A DNA stretch of 6,883 nucleotides from Pseudonocardia sp. (GTDB lineage: Bacteria; Actinomycetota; Actinomycetes; Mycobacteriales; Pseudonocardiaceae). The translations under genes and the position numbers were made by a program. The notes below the pieces were generated by a model. The model worked only from the letters and a program-made list of their open reading frames with translations. It searched no databases and was not told the origin of the DNA. The stretch is taken from NCBI GenBank assembly GCA_030147065.1, contig JASLAP010000561.1, positions 1-6,883 of the forward strand, in the 5' to 3' direction. Of the stretch, positions 1-5,467 are shown in pieces. Each line of letters starts with the position of its first letter. Within the stretch, counting starts at the first letter, position 1.

Positions 1-519
1 GGCTACGGGCGGCTGGAGATCGGCCGCTGGGTGCACATCGGCGACGGCAACTCGCTGCGCTGCCACGAGGGGTCGCTGCGGATCGGCGACAAGGTCGTGA
101 TGGGCAAGGAGAACACCATCAACTGCTACCTCGACATCGAGGTGGGCGCGGCGACGATCGTCGCGGACTGGGTCTACGTCACCGACTTCGACCACCGCAC
201 CGCCGACGTGCACGTGCCGATCAAGGACCAGGGGATCGTCAAGTCGCCGGTGCGGATCGGGCCGGACTGCTGGGTGGGCGTGAAGGTGTCGGTGCTGCGC
301 GGCTCGCGGGTGGGGCGCGGGTCGGTCCTCGGCGCGCACGCGGTGGTGCGCGGGGACATCCCGGACCACTCGATCGCGGTGGGGGCGCCGGCGCGGGTGG
401 TGCGCAACCGGGTGGACGACTACGAGGCGGCGGCCGCCGAGCGGGCCGCGCTGGCCGACATCGCCCGCAAGACCGAGGCCGCGGTCGACCGGAGGTTAAC
501 GCAGTCTGAATCGATGTGA
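1..519 (+). CDS. Hexapeptide-repeat O-acyltransferase, 3' part (Rv3034c-like; MGLP acylation)
   Basis: The reading frame is open from the first base, so the start lies upstream; 172 codons and the TGA stop are visible. The protein shows left-handed beta-helix (hexapeptide) repeats, with turns such as IGRWVHIGDG, LRIGDKVVMG, VRIGPDCWVG and SRVGRGSVLGAHAVV, and ends in the family signature IPDHSIAVGAPARVVR followed by an alanine/glutamate-rich helical tail. The DFDH stretch near visible residues 62-65 holds the likely catalytic histidine of the maltose/galactoside O-acetyltransferase superfamily. Such enzymes move an acetyl or short acyl group from acyl-CoA to a sugar hydroxyl in the cytoplasm. 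Convergent placement against a GT4/GH57/methyltransferase operon matches Rv3034c in the M. tuberculosis MGLP cluster, so acylation of methylglucose polysaccharide is the inferred role. Family assignment is firm, substrate is not. The last codons are less GC-rich and include a rare TTA at 496-498. Confidence 0.88.
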   Translation, partial: GYGRLEIGRWVHIGDGNSLRCHEGSLRIGDKVVMGKENTINCYLDIEVGAATIVADWVYVTDFDHRTADVHVPIKDQGIVKSPVRIGPDCWVGVKVSVLRGSRVGRGSVLGAHAVVRGDIPDHSIAVGAPARVVRNRVDDYEAAAAERAALADIARKTEAAVDRRLTQSESM

Positions 520-602
520 GCTGCGACAAGCCAGGGAACGAGGTCGGCCCGTCGGCCGTTCACACGAGTGTAGTCGACCATCGACCCCGAGGAAGGCCCA
601 CC
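520..602. other. Short intergenic gap with weak dyad
   Basis: This 83-base gap separates the acyltransferase from the small plus-strand gene. It contains a modest inverted repeat (CGGCC at 545-549, GGCCG at 554-558) that could be a weak terminator or chance in such GC-rich DNA. It also holds a less GC-rich stretch around 560-575 where a promoter for the small gene might sit. No -35/-10 pair is convincing. Confidence 0.3.
589..596 (+). promoter_or_regulatory. Ribosome binding site of the small acidic protein
   Basis: GAGGAAGG lies 6 bases before the GTG at 603. It decides the start: the longer in-frame GTG at 516 has no purine-rich site at the right distance, since the nearest GGAGG is more than 20 bases upstream. 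Confidence 0.7.
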
Positions 603-764
603 GTGAAGGACAGGACCGTCCAGCGCCTGCTGGCGCTCGACGCGGAATACACCGCCGCCGTCAACTCCGCCGTCGCGGAGGACCGCGACGACCTCGTCGA
701 CGAGCTCGCCGCCGAGTACCCCGACGTCGCGGCCCAGATCATGGCCCAGGACGCCGCCGCCTGA
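603..764 (+). CDS. Small acidic helical protein, unknown function (53 aa)
   Basis: I do not recognise a named family. The gene starts at GTG 603 behind a good Shine-Dalgarno sequence and ends at TGA 762-764. The 53-residue product has 12 acidic and 4 basic residues, no cysteine or tryptophan, no signal peptide and no membrane segment. It is rich in Ala, Leu, Asp and Glu with helical spacing (RLLALDAEYTAAV, then DDLVDELAAEYPDVAAQIM), so one or two amphipathic helices are expected, as in a small binding or scaffold protein. Third codon positions are almost all G or C, which supports real coding. It follows the acyltransferase in the same direction after 83 bases and converges on the glucosyltransferase across a terminator hairpin. 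A longer version starting at GTG 516 is possible but has no ribosome binding site. A link to the polysaccharide genes rests on position only. Confidence 0.65.
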   Translation: MKDRTVQRLLALDAEYTAAVNSAVAEDRDDLVDELAAEYPDVAAQIMAQDAAA

Positions 765-770
765 CCCCGT

Positions 771-808
771 CGTGAGCGGAAATCGGTGCCGGGGCACCGA
801 TTCTCACG
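771..808. terminator. Bidirectional hairpin terminator between convergent genes
   Basis: AATCGGTGCC (781-790) and GGCACCGATT (793-802) form a perfect 10-bp inverted repeat around a GG centre. The stem continues on the outside with CGTGAG (771-776) pairing CTCACG (803-808) after a 4-base bulge. It begins 7 bases after the stop of the small gene and its right arm contains the stop codon of the glucosyltransferase (804-806), so it can end transcription from both sides. There is no U-tract, as is common for actinobacterial terminators. Confidence 0.8.
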
Positions 809-2066
809 CACGACCCCGACCGAGCGCGTTGCCCGTCGGGATCTTCGGGCGGCCCAGCTCGACCGCGCCTCCGGCGCGCGCTTCGGCGTAGGCCGCGGCG
901 GTGTCGGCGGCGATCCGCCGCCAGTCGAAGTCCACCTCCAGCGCGGCCCGCGCCCGGGCCGCCCGGCGCGCCGCGGCCCCCGGGTCGGCCAGCACCGCGC
1001 CGACCGCCGCGGCCAGCGCGGCCACGTCCCCCGGCGGGAACGACAGGCCCGTCTCCCCGTCCCGCACGACCTCGCCCAGCCCGCCGGCCCGGGAGGCGAC
1101 CAGCGGCGCCCCGGCGGCCGCCGCCTCCAGCGCCACGATCCCGAACGGCTCGTAGCGGCTGGGCAGGACGACCGCGTCCACCGCGGCGATCGTCGCGGCC
1201 AGCTCCCCGTCCGGCAGGTGCCCGAGGAAGTCGACGCTGCGCCGCACCCGCCCGGCCCGCGCCGCCTCGACCAGCTGGGCGGCCGCGGTGCCCGTTCCGG
1301 CGACCAGCAGCCGGGTCCGCGGGTGCGCGCGACGGATCCGCGGCAGGGCCGCGACCAGGTCGTGCACGCCCTTCTCGTACTCCAGCCGGCCGAAGTAGAG
1401 CAGCAGCGGCTCGCTGTCCGGCCCGTACTTCGCCCGGGCCGCGGCCACCGCGTCGGCGGTCACCTCCCAGCCCTTCGGCGCGATCCCGTTGCGCAGCACC
1501 CGGATCGGCCCCGGGTCGACGTCGAACAGCTGGGCGACCTCCGCGCGCATGGCCGCCGAGCAGGTGATCAGGGTGTCCGCGCGGTGCGCCAGCCACCACT
1601 CCACCGAGTGCACCTGCCGGCTCAGCGGCGCGGACAGCCAGCCGTTGTACCGGCCGGCCTCGGTCGCGTGCACCGTCGCCACCAGCGGCACGGCGAGGAC
1701 GTCGGCCAGCGCGACGGCCGGGTGCGCGACCAACCAGTCGTGGGCGTGCACGACGTCGGGGCGCCAGTCGCCGAGGCGGGTGAGCGCGGCCCGCAGCAGG
1801 GCGTGGCCCATGGCCAGCGTCCAGGCCACCATGTCGCGCTCGAACTCCAGGTGGGCCGGGTCCTCGGCGACCCGCAGCACCCGCACCCCGTCGACGTGCT
1901 CGAACGCGGTGGGGTGGGTGTCGGCGTCGGTCCCCGAGGGCTGCCGGGACAGCACCACGACGTCGTGCCCCGCCGCGGCCAGCTCGGTGGCCAGGGCGTG
2001 CACGTGCCGGCCCAGCCCGCCGACGACCACCGGTGGGTACTCCCAGGACACCATCAGCACCCGCAT
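804..2066 (-). CDS. GT4 alpha-1,4-glucosyltransferase, Rv3032-like (MGLP/glycogen-type glucan)
   Basis: This 420-residue protein has the full GT-B fold layout of family GT4. The N-terminal half has the opening strand MRVLMVSWEYPP with the glycine loop GGLG (residues 16-19), then HAHDW (107-111) and VHATE (132-136). The C-terminal half has YFGRLEYEKG (224-233), with the Arg/Lys that grip the nucleotide diphosphate, and the EX7E motif EPFGIVALE (E306, E314). The closing RAGGLGEVVRDGETG segment is also typical. It transfers glucose from a nucleotide sugar (ADP- or UDP-glucose) to a growing alpha-1,4-glucan in the cytoplasm. The GH57 partner directly upstream (9 bases away) and the Rv3030-like methyltransferase in the same operon favour the Rv3032 role in MGLP assembly over the GlgM-type enzyme. 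The ATG start is preceded by AGTAGG, which overlaps the stop of the gene before it. A short basic tail follows the last helix. Confidence 0.88.
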   Translation of the reverse strand: MRVLMVSWEYPPVVVGGLGRHVHALATELAAAGHDVVVLSRQPSGTDADTHPTAFEHVDGVRVLRVAEDPAHLEFERDMVAWTLAMGHALLRAALTRLGDWRPDVVHAHDWLVAHPAVALADVLAVPLVATVHATEAGRYNGWLSAPLSRQVHSVEWWLAHRADTLITCSAAMRAEVAQLFDVDPGPIRVLRNGIAPKGWEVTADAVAAARAKYGPDSEPLLLYFGRLEYEKGVHDLVAALPRIRRAHPRTRLLVAGTGTAAAQLVEAARAGRVRRSVDFLGHLPDGELAATIAAVDAVVLPSRYEPFGIVALEAAAAGAPLVASRAGGLGEVVRDGETGLSFPPGDVAALAAAVGAVLADPGAAARRAARARAALEVDFDWRRIAADTAAAYAEARAGGAVELGRPKIPTGNALGRGRA

Positions 2067-2075
2067 GCGGCGAAC

Positions 2076-3557
2076 CTACTCGCGGGTAGCCGGGGACAGG
2101 TCCCGGGCGTCGAGGTGGCCGAAGGGGTGCGGGAGCAGGGTGGCCGGCTCCCCGGCGGCCAGCCGCTCGACGGCGGCGGCGTGGGCGTGCGCGCGCGCCC
2201 GGGCGTAGTCGGCCGCGGAGTCCTTGGTGACCATGAACGCCCAGTCGCTGGCCAGCGCGAGCAGCGCCTCCTGGGCCAGCGCGTCGCGGCGTGGGTCGCG
2301 GGCCGGGCCGGGGCCGGCCGCGTCCAGCAGCGCCTTCTGCACCCGGTCGTTGAGCACGACGACGTCGGCCACCTGGTCGCCGGCCCACACCCGCCAGTCC
2401 TTGCCCGACCCCCACGACGACGGCGGCAGCTCGACCGGGTCGCCGGCCAGCCCGGCATCCACCGCCCCCCGCAGGGTGGCCACCCGCACCCCGGCGGCGG
2501 GCAGGTCGGTCAGCACCCGCTCCAACCAGGCCGGGCCCTCGTGCCACCAGTGCCCGAACAGCTCGGTGTCGAACGCGGCCACCGTCAGCGCCGGGCGCCC
2601 GATCCGCCTGCGCAGCTCCACCAGCCGGTCGCGGACCACCCCGACGAAGTCCGCGGCGTGCCGCCGCACGGCCGCCGCGGCCCGGTCCGGGTCGTAGGGC
2701 CGCTTGTCCCACGGCTCGACCGACCGGCCGGTCACCCGGGCCGGCTTCAGCCCGGACAGGTGGTCGTAGGTGTGGAAGTCGCGGTAGTCGCGGTCGCCCG
2801 GGTAGCCCGAGCGCGGCGACCACACCCGGTAGGTGACGTCGAGGTCGCGGCCGAAGGCCAGCACCCCGGAGCCGCCGGCCGGGCGGGCCAACGCGGTGTC
2901 GCCGTGCAGCGCCGGGCCGTCGACCAGGAACCGGGCCACCCCGGCCGCGGCGTACTCGGCGGCCATCCCCGGGGCGTAGCCGCACTCGGGGGCCCAGATC
3001 CCGGCCGGTCGGGTACCCAGCCGCAGCGCGGCGTCGTCGAGCCCGGCGCGCAGCGCGAACGTGCGGACGTCGGGCTGCAGCAGCGGCGCGAACGCGTGCG
3101 TGGCCGGCCCGCCGAGCAGTTCGACCGCCCCGGCCTCGGCCAGCCCGCGCAGCACCGGCGACCCGCCGTGCCGCCAGCGCGCCTCGAACAGCTCCAGCGC
3201 CGCGGTGGCCGCGCGGTGCTCGGAGCCGGCCAGGTCGGGCAGGCGGGGGGCGGCGCCGTGCGCGCGCAGCAGCCAGTCGCCGAGCCACTCGTGCAGGCCG
3301 CGCAGGCAGTACGGATCGTCGAGCTGGGCGGCGAGCACCGGGGTGACGCCGAGGGTGAGCAGGTCGCGCCCGCCGCGCTCGGCCAGCCGGTGCACCACGT
3401 CGAGCACGGGCAGGTAGGAGTGCGCCCAGGACTGGTAGAGCCACTCCTCGCCGACCGGCCAGCGCCCGTGGTGCGCCAGCCAGGGCAGGTGGCTGTGCAG
3501 GACCAGGCAGAACGTGCCGACCCCGTCGGCAGAGTCGTCCGAGCAGTCCGAACCCAC
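2076..3557 (-). CDS. GH57 alpha-1,4-glucan branching enzyme, Rv3031-like
   Basis: The 493-residue product is a family GH57 (alpha/beta)7-barrel enzyme of the type that makes alpha-1,6 branches by cutting and re-attaching alpha-1,4-glucan segments. Visible GH57 motifs are HSHLPW (residues 21-26, motif 1), GIWAPECGY (186-194, with nucleophile E191) and AFDTELFGHWWHEG (328-341, with general acid D330). A helical C-terminal domain follows, including WGSGKDWRVW (382-391) and a substrate-contacting VLNDRVQKALL stretch. Length is close to the roughly 500-530 residues usual in the family. No signal peptide is present, so it acts in the cytoplasm. The start is GTG 3557, chosen because a near-perfect Shine-Dalgarno precedes it and no other start fits before motif 1. 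It lies 38 bases after the LD-carboxypeptidase and 9 bases before the GT4 gene, its likely functional partner. Family and catalytic residues are clear; branching rather than hydrolysis is inferred from context. Confidence 0.9.
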   Translation of the reverse strand: MGSDCSDDSADGVGTFCLVLHSHLPWLAHHGRWPVGEEWLYQSWAHSYLPVLDVVHRLAERGGRDLLTLGVTPVLAAQLDDPYCLRGLHEWLGDWLLRAHGAAPRLPDLAGSEHRAATAALELFEARWRHGGSPVLRGLAEAGAVELLGGPATHAFAPLLQPDVRTFALRAGLDDAALRLGTRPAGIWAPECGYAPGMAAEYAAAGVARFLVDGPALHGDTALARPAGGSGVLAFGRDLDVTYRVWSPRSGYPGDRDYRDFHTYDHLSGLKPARVTGRSVEPWDKRPYDPDRAAAAVRRHAADFVGVVRDRLVELRRRIGRPALTVAAFDTELFGHWWHEGPAWLERVLTDLPAAGVRVATLRGAVDAGLAGDPVELPPSSWGSGKDWRVWAGDQVADVVVLNDRVQKALLDAAGPGPARDPRRDALAQEALLALASDWAFMVTKDSAADYARARAHAHAAAVERLAAGEPATLLPHPFGHLDARDLSPATRE

Positions 3558-3558
3558 C

Positions 3559-3568
3559 GATCACCCCC
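3559..3568 (-). promoter_or_regulatory. Strong Shine-Dalgarno of the GH57 gene
   Basis: On the minus strand this reads GGGGGTGATC, nine of ten bases of the full 16S rRNA anti-Shine-Dalgarno complement GGAGGTGATC. The core sits 6 bases before the GTG start at 3557. It marks this as the one gene of the operon with its own strong initiation signal, whereas its neighbours rely more on coupling. Confidence 0.65.
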
Positions 3569-3581
3569 GCCGGCGAACGGT

Positions 3582-3596
3582 ACCGGGGCCCCCGGT
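3582..3596. repeat. Short GC palindrome at the end of the LD-carboxypeptidase gene
   Basis: ACCGGGG and CCCCGGT face each other around a single central base and include one base of the LD-carboxypeptidase stop. A hairpin with a 6-bp stem and 3-base loop is possible. It could weaken read-through or stabilise mRNA between the second and third genes, but a repeat this short may be chance in such GC-rich DNA. Confidence 0.35.
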
Positions 3597-4522
3597 CAGC
3601 CCGTGCCGCCGGCCAGCGTGAGCGTGCCGGCGGCGAAGTCGACCGCGGCCGGCTGGCCCAGCGGGACGGTCAGCGCGTCCGGGCCGTGGCCGATCGGGAA
3701 GCCGCCCAGGAACGGCACGCCGTACCGGGTCAGCCGCTCGTGCAGCACGTCCTGCACGCGCTGGACCACGGCTGGGGTGTAGCCGCGGCCGTTGAACCGG
3801 CCCAGGACCACCGCCGACACCTCGCCGAGCACCCCGAGCCGGCCGAGGAAGGTCAGGAACCGGTCCACCCGGTAGGCCGGCTCGTCGACGTCCTCCAGCA
3901 GCAGCACGGTGCCGGCCCACGACCGGGTGTGCAGCAGGCTGGTGGCCAGCACCGCGAGGTTGCCGCCGAGCAGCACGCCCTCGGCGGTGCCCTGCCCGCT
4001 GCGCAGGGCGAACGTCGGCTCGGCGGGCGTCGCGGCGATCGTGCCGGCGGTGCCGAACGCGGCCATCGCCCGGCGCAGCGACTCGGCGGCGAGCGGGGTC
4101 GGCGCGGTCCCGCCGACCCCGATGCCCGGCCCGTGCAGGCTGGCCAGCCCGGTCGCTGTCCACAGCCCCAGGTGCAGGGCGGTGACGTCGCTGAACCCGA
4201 CCAGCAGCTTGCGCCCGCACTTCCAGGCGATGTCGTCGACGATGCGCTGGCTGCCGTACCCGCCGCGCAGGCACAGCACCGCCCGCACCTCCGGGTCGGC
4301 CCACACCCGGTTGAACTCCGCCAGCCGCTGCGCGTCCGTCCCGGCCAGGTGCGGAGGTCGTGCGCGGAAGTTCCCGCCCTGGCGTGAACTCCCGCGCACG
4401 ACCCGCAGGCCCCAGTGCTCCATCAGGCGGTGGGCGCGGGCGAGGCCGTCCGGCGGGACGGGCCCGGCCGGGGCGACCAGGGCCACGGTGTCGCCGGGCC
4501 CGACGCCGAGCGGGCCGGTCAC
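3596..4522 (-). CDS. LD-carboxypeptidase, peptidase family S66 (LdcA/MccF-like)
   Basis: This 308-residue cytoplasmic protein belongs to serine peptidase family S66. It opens with PGDTVALVAPAGPVPPDGLARA, the usual first strand and loop. The catalytic triad is visible as S91 in RGGYGSQRI, E210 in LLLEDVDEPAYRVDR and H279 in GFPIGHG, with spacing like that of characterised LdcA. LdcA enzymes remove the terminal D-alanine from murein tetrapeptides during peptidoglycan recycling; MccF relatives cleave microcin C-type amides, so substrate is uncertain. The GTG start at 4522 overlaps the methyltransferase stop as GTGA, and no Shine-Dalgarno precedes it, which suggests translational coupling. Residues 40-56 (VVRGSSRQGGNFRARPP region) are encoded by a long inverted repeat at 4356-4403, contain rare codons (AGT, TCA, CGA) and replace the usual short loop before LAGTDAQR. 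An open frame continuing upstream of 4522 is shadow. Confidence 0.88.
   Translation of the reverse strand: MTGPLGVGPGDTVALVAPAGPVPPDGLARAHRLMEHWGLRVVRGSSRQGGNFRARPPHLAGTDAQRLAEFNRVWADPEVRAVLCLRGGYGSQRIVDDIAWKCGRKLLVGFSDVTALHLGLWTATGLASLHGPGIGVGGTAPTPLAAESLRRAMAAFGTAGTIAATPAEPTFALRSGQGTAEGVLLGGNLAVLATSLLHTRSWAGTVLLLEDVDEPAYRVDRFLTFLGRLGVLGEVSAVVLGRFNGRGYTPAVVQRVQDVLHERLTRYGVPFLGGFPIGHGPDALTVPLGQPAAVDFAAGTLTLAGGTG
4356..4403. repeat. Palindromic element inside the LD-carboxypeptidase coding sequence
   Basis: The 18-base arms are GGTCGTGCGCGGAAGTTC (4356-4373) and GAACTCCCGCGCACGACC (4386-4403). They are reverse complements at 17 of 18 positions, and the exception becomes a G-U pair in the minus-strand mRNA. 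The 12-base spacer holds an inner CGCC/GGCG pair, so almost the whole 48 bases can fold into one hairpin. The length is a multiple of three and is read in frame by the peptidase gene. Its codons AGT, TCA and CGA are unusual for these genes. This is the shape of a dispersed palindromic repeat that has entered a coding region, as described for Rickettsia palindromic elements; that identity is inference. Confidence 0.7.
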
Positions 4523-5286
4523 GGCCGCACGGCGAGCACCAGCAGGTCCAGGCTCGCGTCGAGGTCGTCGGGGCGCAGGTCGAAGTCCGCGCACCGGACG
4601 GCGGCCACGTCGGCCAGCAGGTCGTCCGGCCAGCGCCCGCCGTCCAGGGCCACCGCGACCTGGGCGGCGACCACCGACCCGCCGTGCCGGGCGTCCAGTT
4701 CGCGCAGCGCCGGGCCGTGGTGCAGGCCCAGCACCTCGACGTCGGCGAACCCGGCGTCGCCGACCAGCCCGGCCAGCTCGGCGGCGGCCAGCTCCCGGGT
4801 GTGGAACGGGTTGACCGGGGTGTCCCGGCCGGGGGAGAAGGTGATCCGGTTCGGGGTGGACACCAGCAGCGCGCCGCCCGGGCGCAGCACCCGCCGGCAC
4901 TCGCGCAGGAACCGCTCCTGCTCCCACAGGTGCTCGATGACCTGCAGCGAAACCACCGCGTCGCACCCCCCGTCGCGCACCGGCAGCGCGACCAGGTTCG
5001 CCCGGGCCACGGCGATCCCCGGGTAGCGGTGGGCGGCGTGGGCGGCGGTGCCGGGGTCGTAGTCGAGCCCGAGCACCCGGGCGGCGCCGCGGGCCAGCAG
5101 GTCGGCGCCGTACCCCTCGCCGCAGCCTGCCTCCAGCACGACGGCGCCGGCGCAGCGCCCGGCGACGGCCCGGTAGACGACCTCGTGACGGCGGAACCAG
5201 TAGTTCTCCGCGGGGATCCCGGGAACGGTGCGCTCGCCGGTGAGCGGGAGGGGTGCCGCCTCGCCGGCCACGGTGAGCTCGCTCAT
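4519..5286 (-). CDS. SAM-dependent methyltransferase, Rv3030-like (proposed MGLP O-methyltransferase)
   Basis: The 255-residue product is a class I Rossmann-fold methyltransferase. Motif I is VLEAGCGEGYG (residues 50-60), the acidic end of strand 2 is LDYD (74-77), and the post-I/motif II region reads DAVVSLQVIEHLWEQERFLRECRRVLRPGG (109-138). The N-terminal LTGERTVPGIPAENYWFRRHEVVY and the later STPNRITFSPGRDTPVNPFHTREL are, from memory, characteristic of Rv3030, which is proposed to 6-O-methylate glucose in MGLP. It is first in a four-gene minus-strand operon and its stop overlaps the start of the LD-carboxypeptidase. ATG 5286 was chosen because GGGA lies 7 bases ahead and it gives a short leader before LTGERT. 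A TTG at 5331 with GAGG 8 bases ahead is a real alternative that would add 15 residues. No membrane segment or signal peptide is present. Subfamily is confident, exact position of methylation is not. Confidence 0.87.
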   Translation of the reverse strand: MSELTVAGEAAPLPLTGERTVPGIPAENYWFRRHEVVYRAVAGRCAGAVVLEAGCGEGYGADLLARGAARVLGLDYDPGTAAHAAHRYPGIAVARANLVALPVRDGGCDAVVSLQVIEHLWEQERFLRECRRVLRPGGALLVSTPNRITFSPGRDTPVNPFHTRELAAAELAGLVGDAGFADVEVLGLHHGPALRELDARHGGSVVAAQVAVALDGGRWPDDLLADVAAVRCADFDLRPDDLDASLDLLVLAVRP

Positions 5287-5435
5287 CGGAGCGTCCCGCC
5301 GCCCGTGCCCGACCTCGACGACCCCGGCCAAGAGTGGTGCCTCACGCTCGGCACGGTGTCAGACGGATCCCGGACGGTCCACCGGCAGGTCGCCGGAAGA
5401 AGTCGGCCGCGCTCGCGGCCGCCGTCGCCTGCTAT
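5287..5435. promoter_or_regulatory. Divergent intergenic region between methyltransferase and P450
   Basis: The region from 5287 to the P450 start at 5468 must hold the promoters of both the four-gene minus-strand operon and the plus-strand P450. For the minus strand I see no convincing -35/-10 pair. A modest dyad (CCGGC 5382-5386, GCCGG 5392-5396) is within what chance gives here. The plus-strand promoter signals lie at the right end of the region and are listed separately. Confidence 0.45.
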
Positions 5436-5438
5436 CTT
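5433..5438 (+). promoter_or_regulatory. Probable -10 element of the P450 promoter
   Basis: TATCTT fits the actinobacterial -10 pattern TANNNT and is the least GC-rich spot ahead of the P450. It predicts transcription starting near 5445 and a leader of about 23 bases, enough for the ribosome binding site at 5456-5461. No good -35 hexamer is visible 16-18 bases upstream, so the promoter is probably weak or needs an activator. Confidence 0.45.
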
Positions 5439-5458
5439 TGCAACACCGAGTTGCAAAG
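5436..5458. promoter_or_regulatory. Perfect 9-5-9 palindrome, probable repressor operator of the P450
   Basis: CTTTGCAAC (5436-5444) and GTTGCAAAG (5450-5458) are exact reverse complements separated by 5 bases. The half-sites are far less GC-rich than the surrounding DNA, so chance is unlikely. The palindrome overlaps the probable -10 element, covers the predicted transcription start and touches the ribosome binding site, the classic place for a repressor. Size and symmetry suit a homodimeric TetR- or MarR-type protein, and a TetR-type gene begins just downstream of the P450. Confidence 0.75.
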
Positions 5459-5461
5459 GGG
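5456..5461 (+). promoter_or_regulatory. Ribosome binding site of the P450
   Basis: AAGGGG lies 6 bases before ATG 5468 and settles the start within a frame that stays open back to 5228. Its first three bases are part of the right operator half-site. Confidence 0.7.
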
Positions 5462-5467
5462 TGCGGC

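Noticed and set aside
516..602. Upstream extension of the small protein to GTG 516
   Set aside because: No ribosome binding site at a workable distance, and the extra 29 residues lack the codon pattern of the part after 603.
2180..2220. Alternating GC run (gcgcgcgcccgggc) as a regulatory palindrome
   Set aside because: It lies inside the GH57 gene and encodes an Ala/Arg/His helix; codon composition explains it.
739..3564. 941-residue open frame on the minus strand
   Set aside because: Same strand but another frame from GT4 and GH57. The product is Arg/Ala/Gly-rich with no recognisable domain, while the other frame has complete GT4 and GH57 motifs.
786..3782. 998-residue open frame on the plus strand
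   Set aside because: It lies opposite the GT4, GH57 and peptidase genes. Its translation is Arg/Gly/Pro/Val/Gln-rich low-complexity text without motifs, the usual antisense shadow of GC-rich codon bias.
3561..4304. 247-residue minus-strand frame inside the LD-carboxypeptidase
   Set aside because: Overlaps the true frame and lacks the S66 triad. There is no evidence for a frameshift, because the called frame is intact end to end.
5382..5396. CCGGC/GCCGG dyad as an operator for the methyltransferase operon
   Set aside because: Five GC-only bases per arm are expected by chance in this DNA and no promoter element was found beside it.
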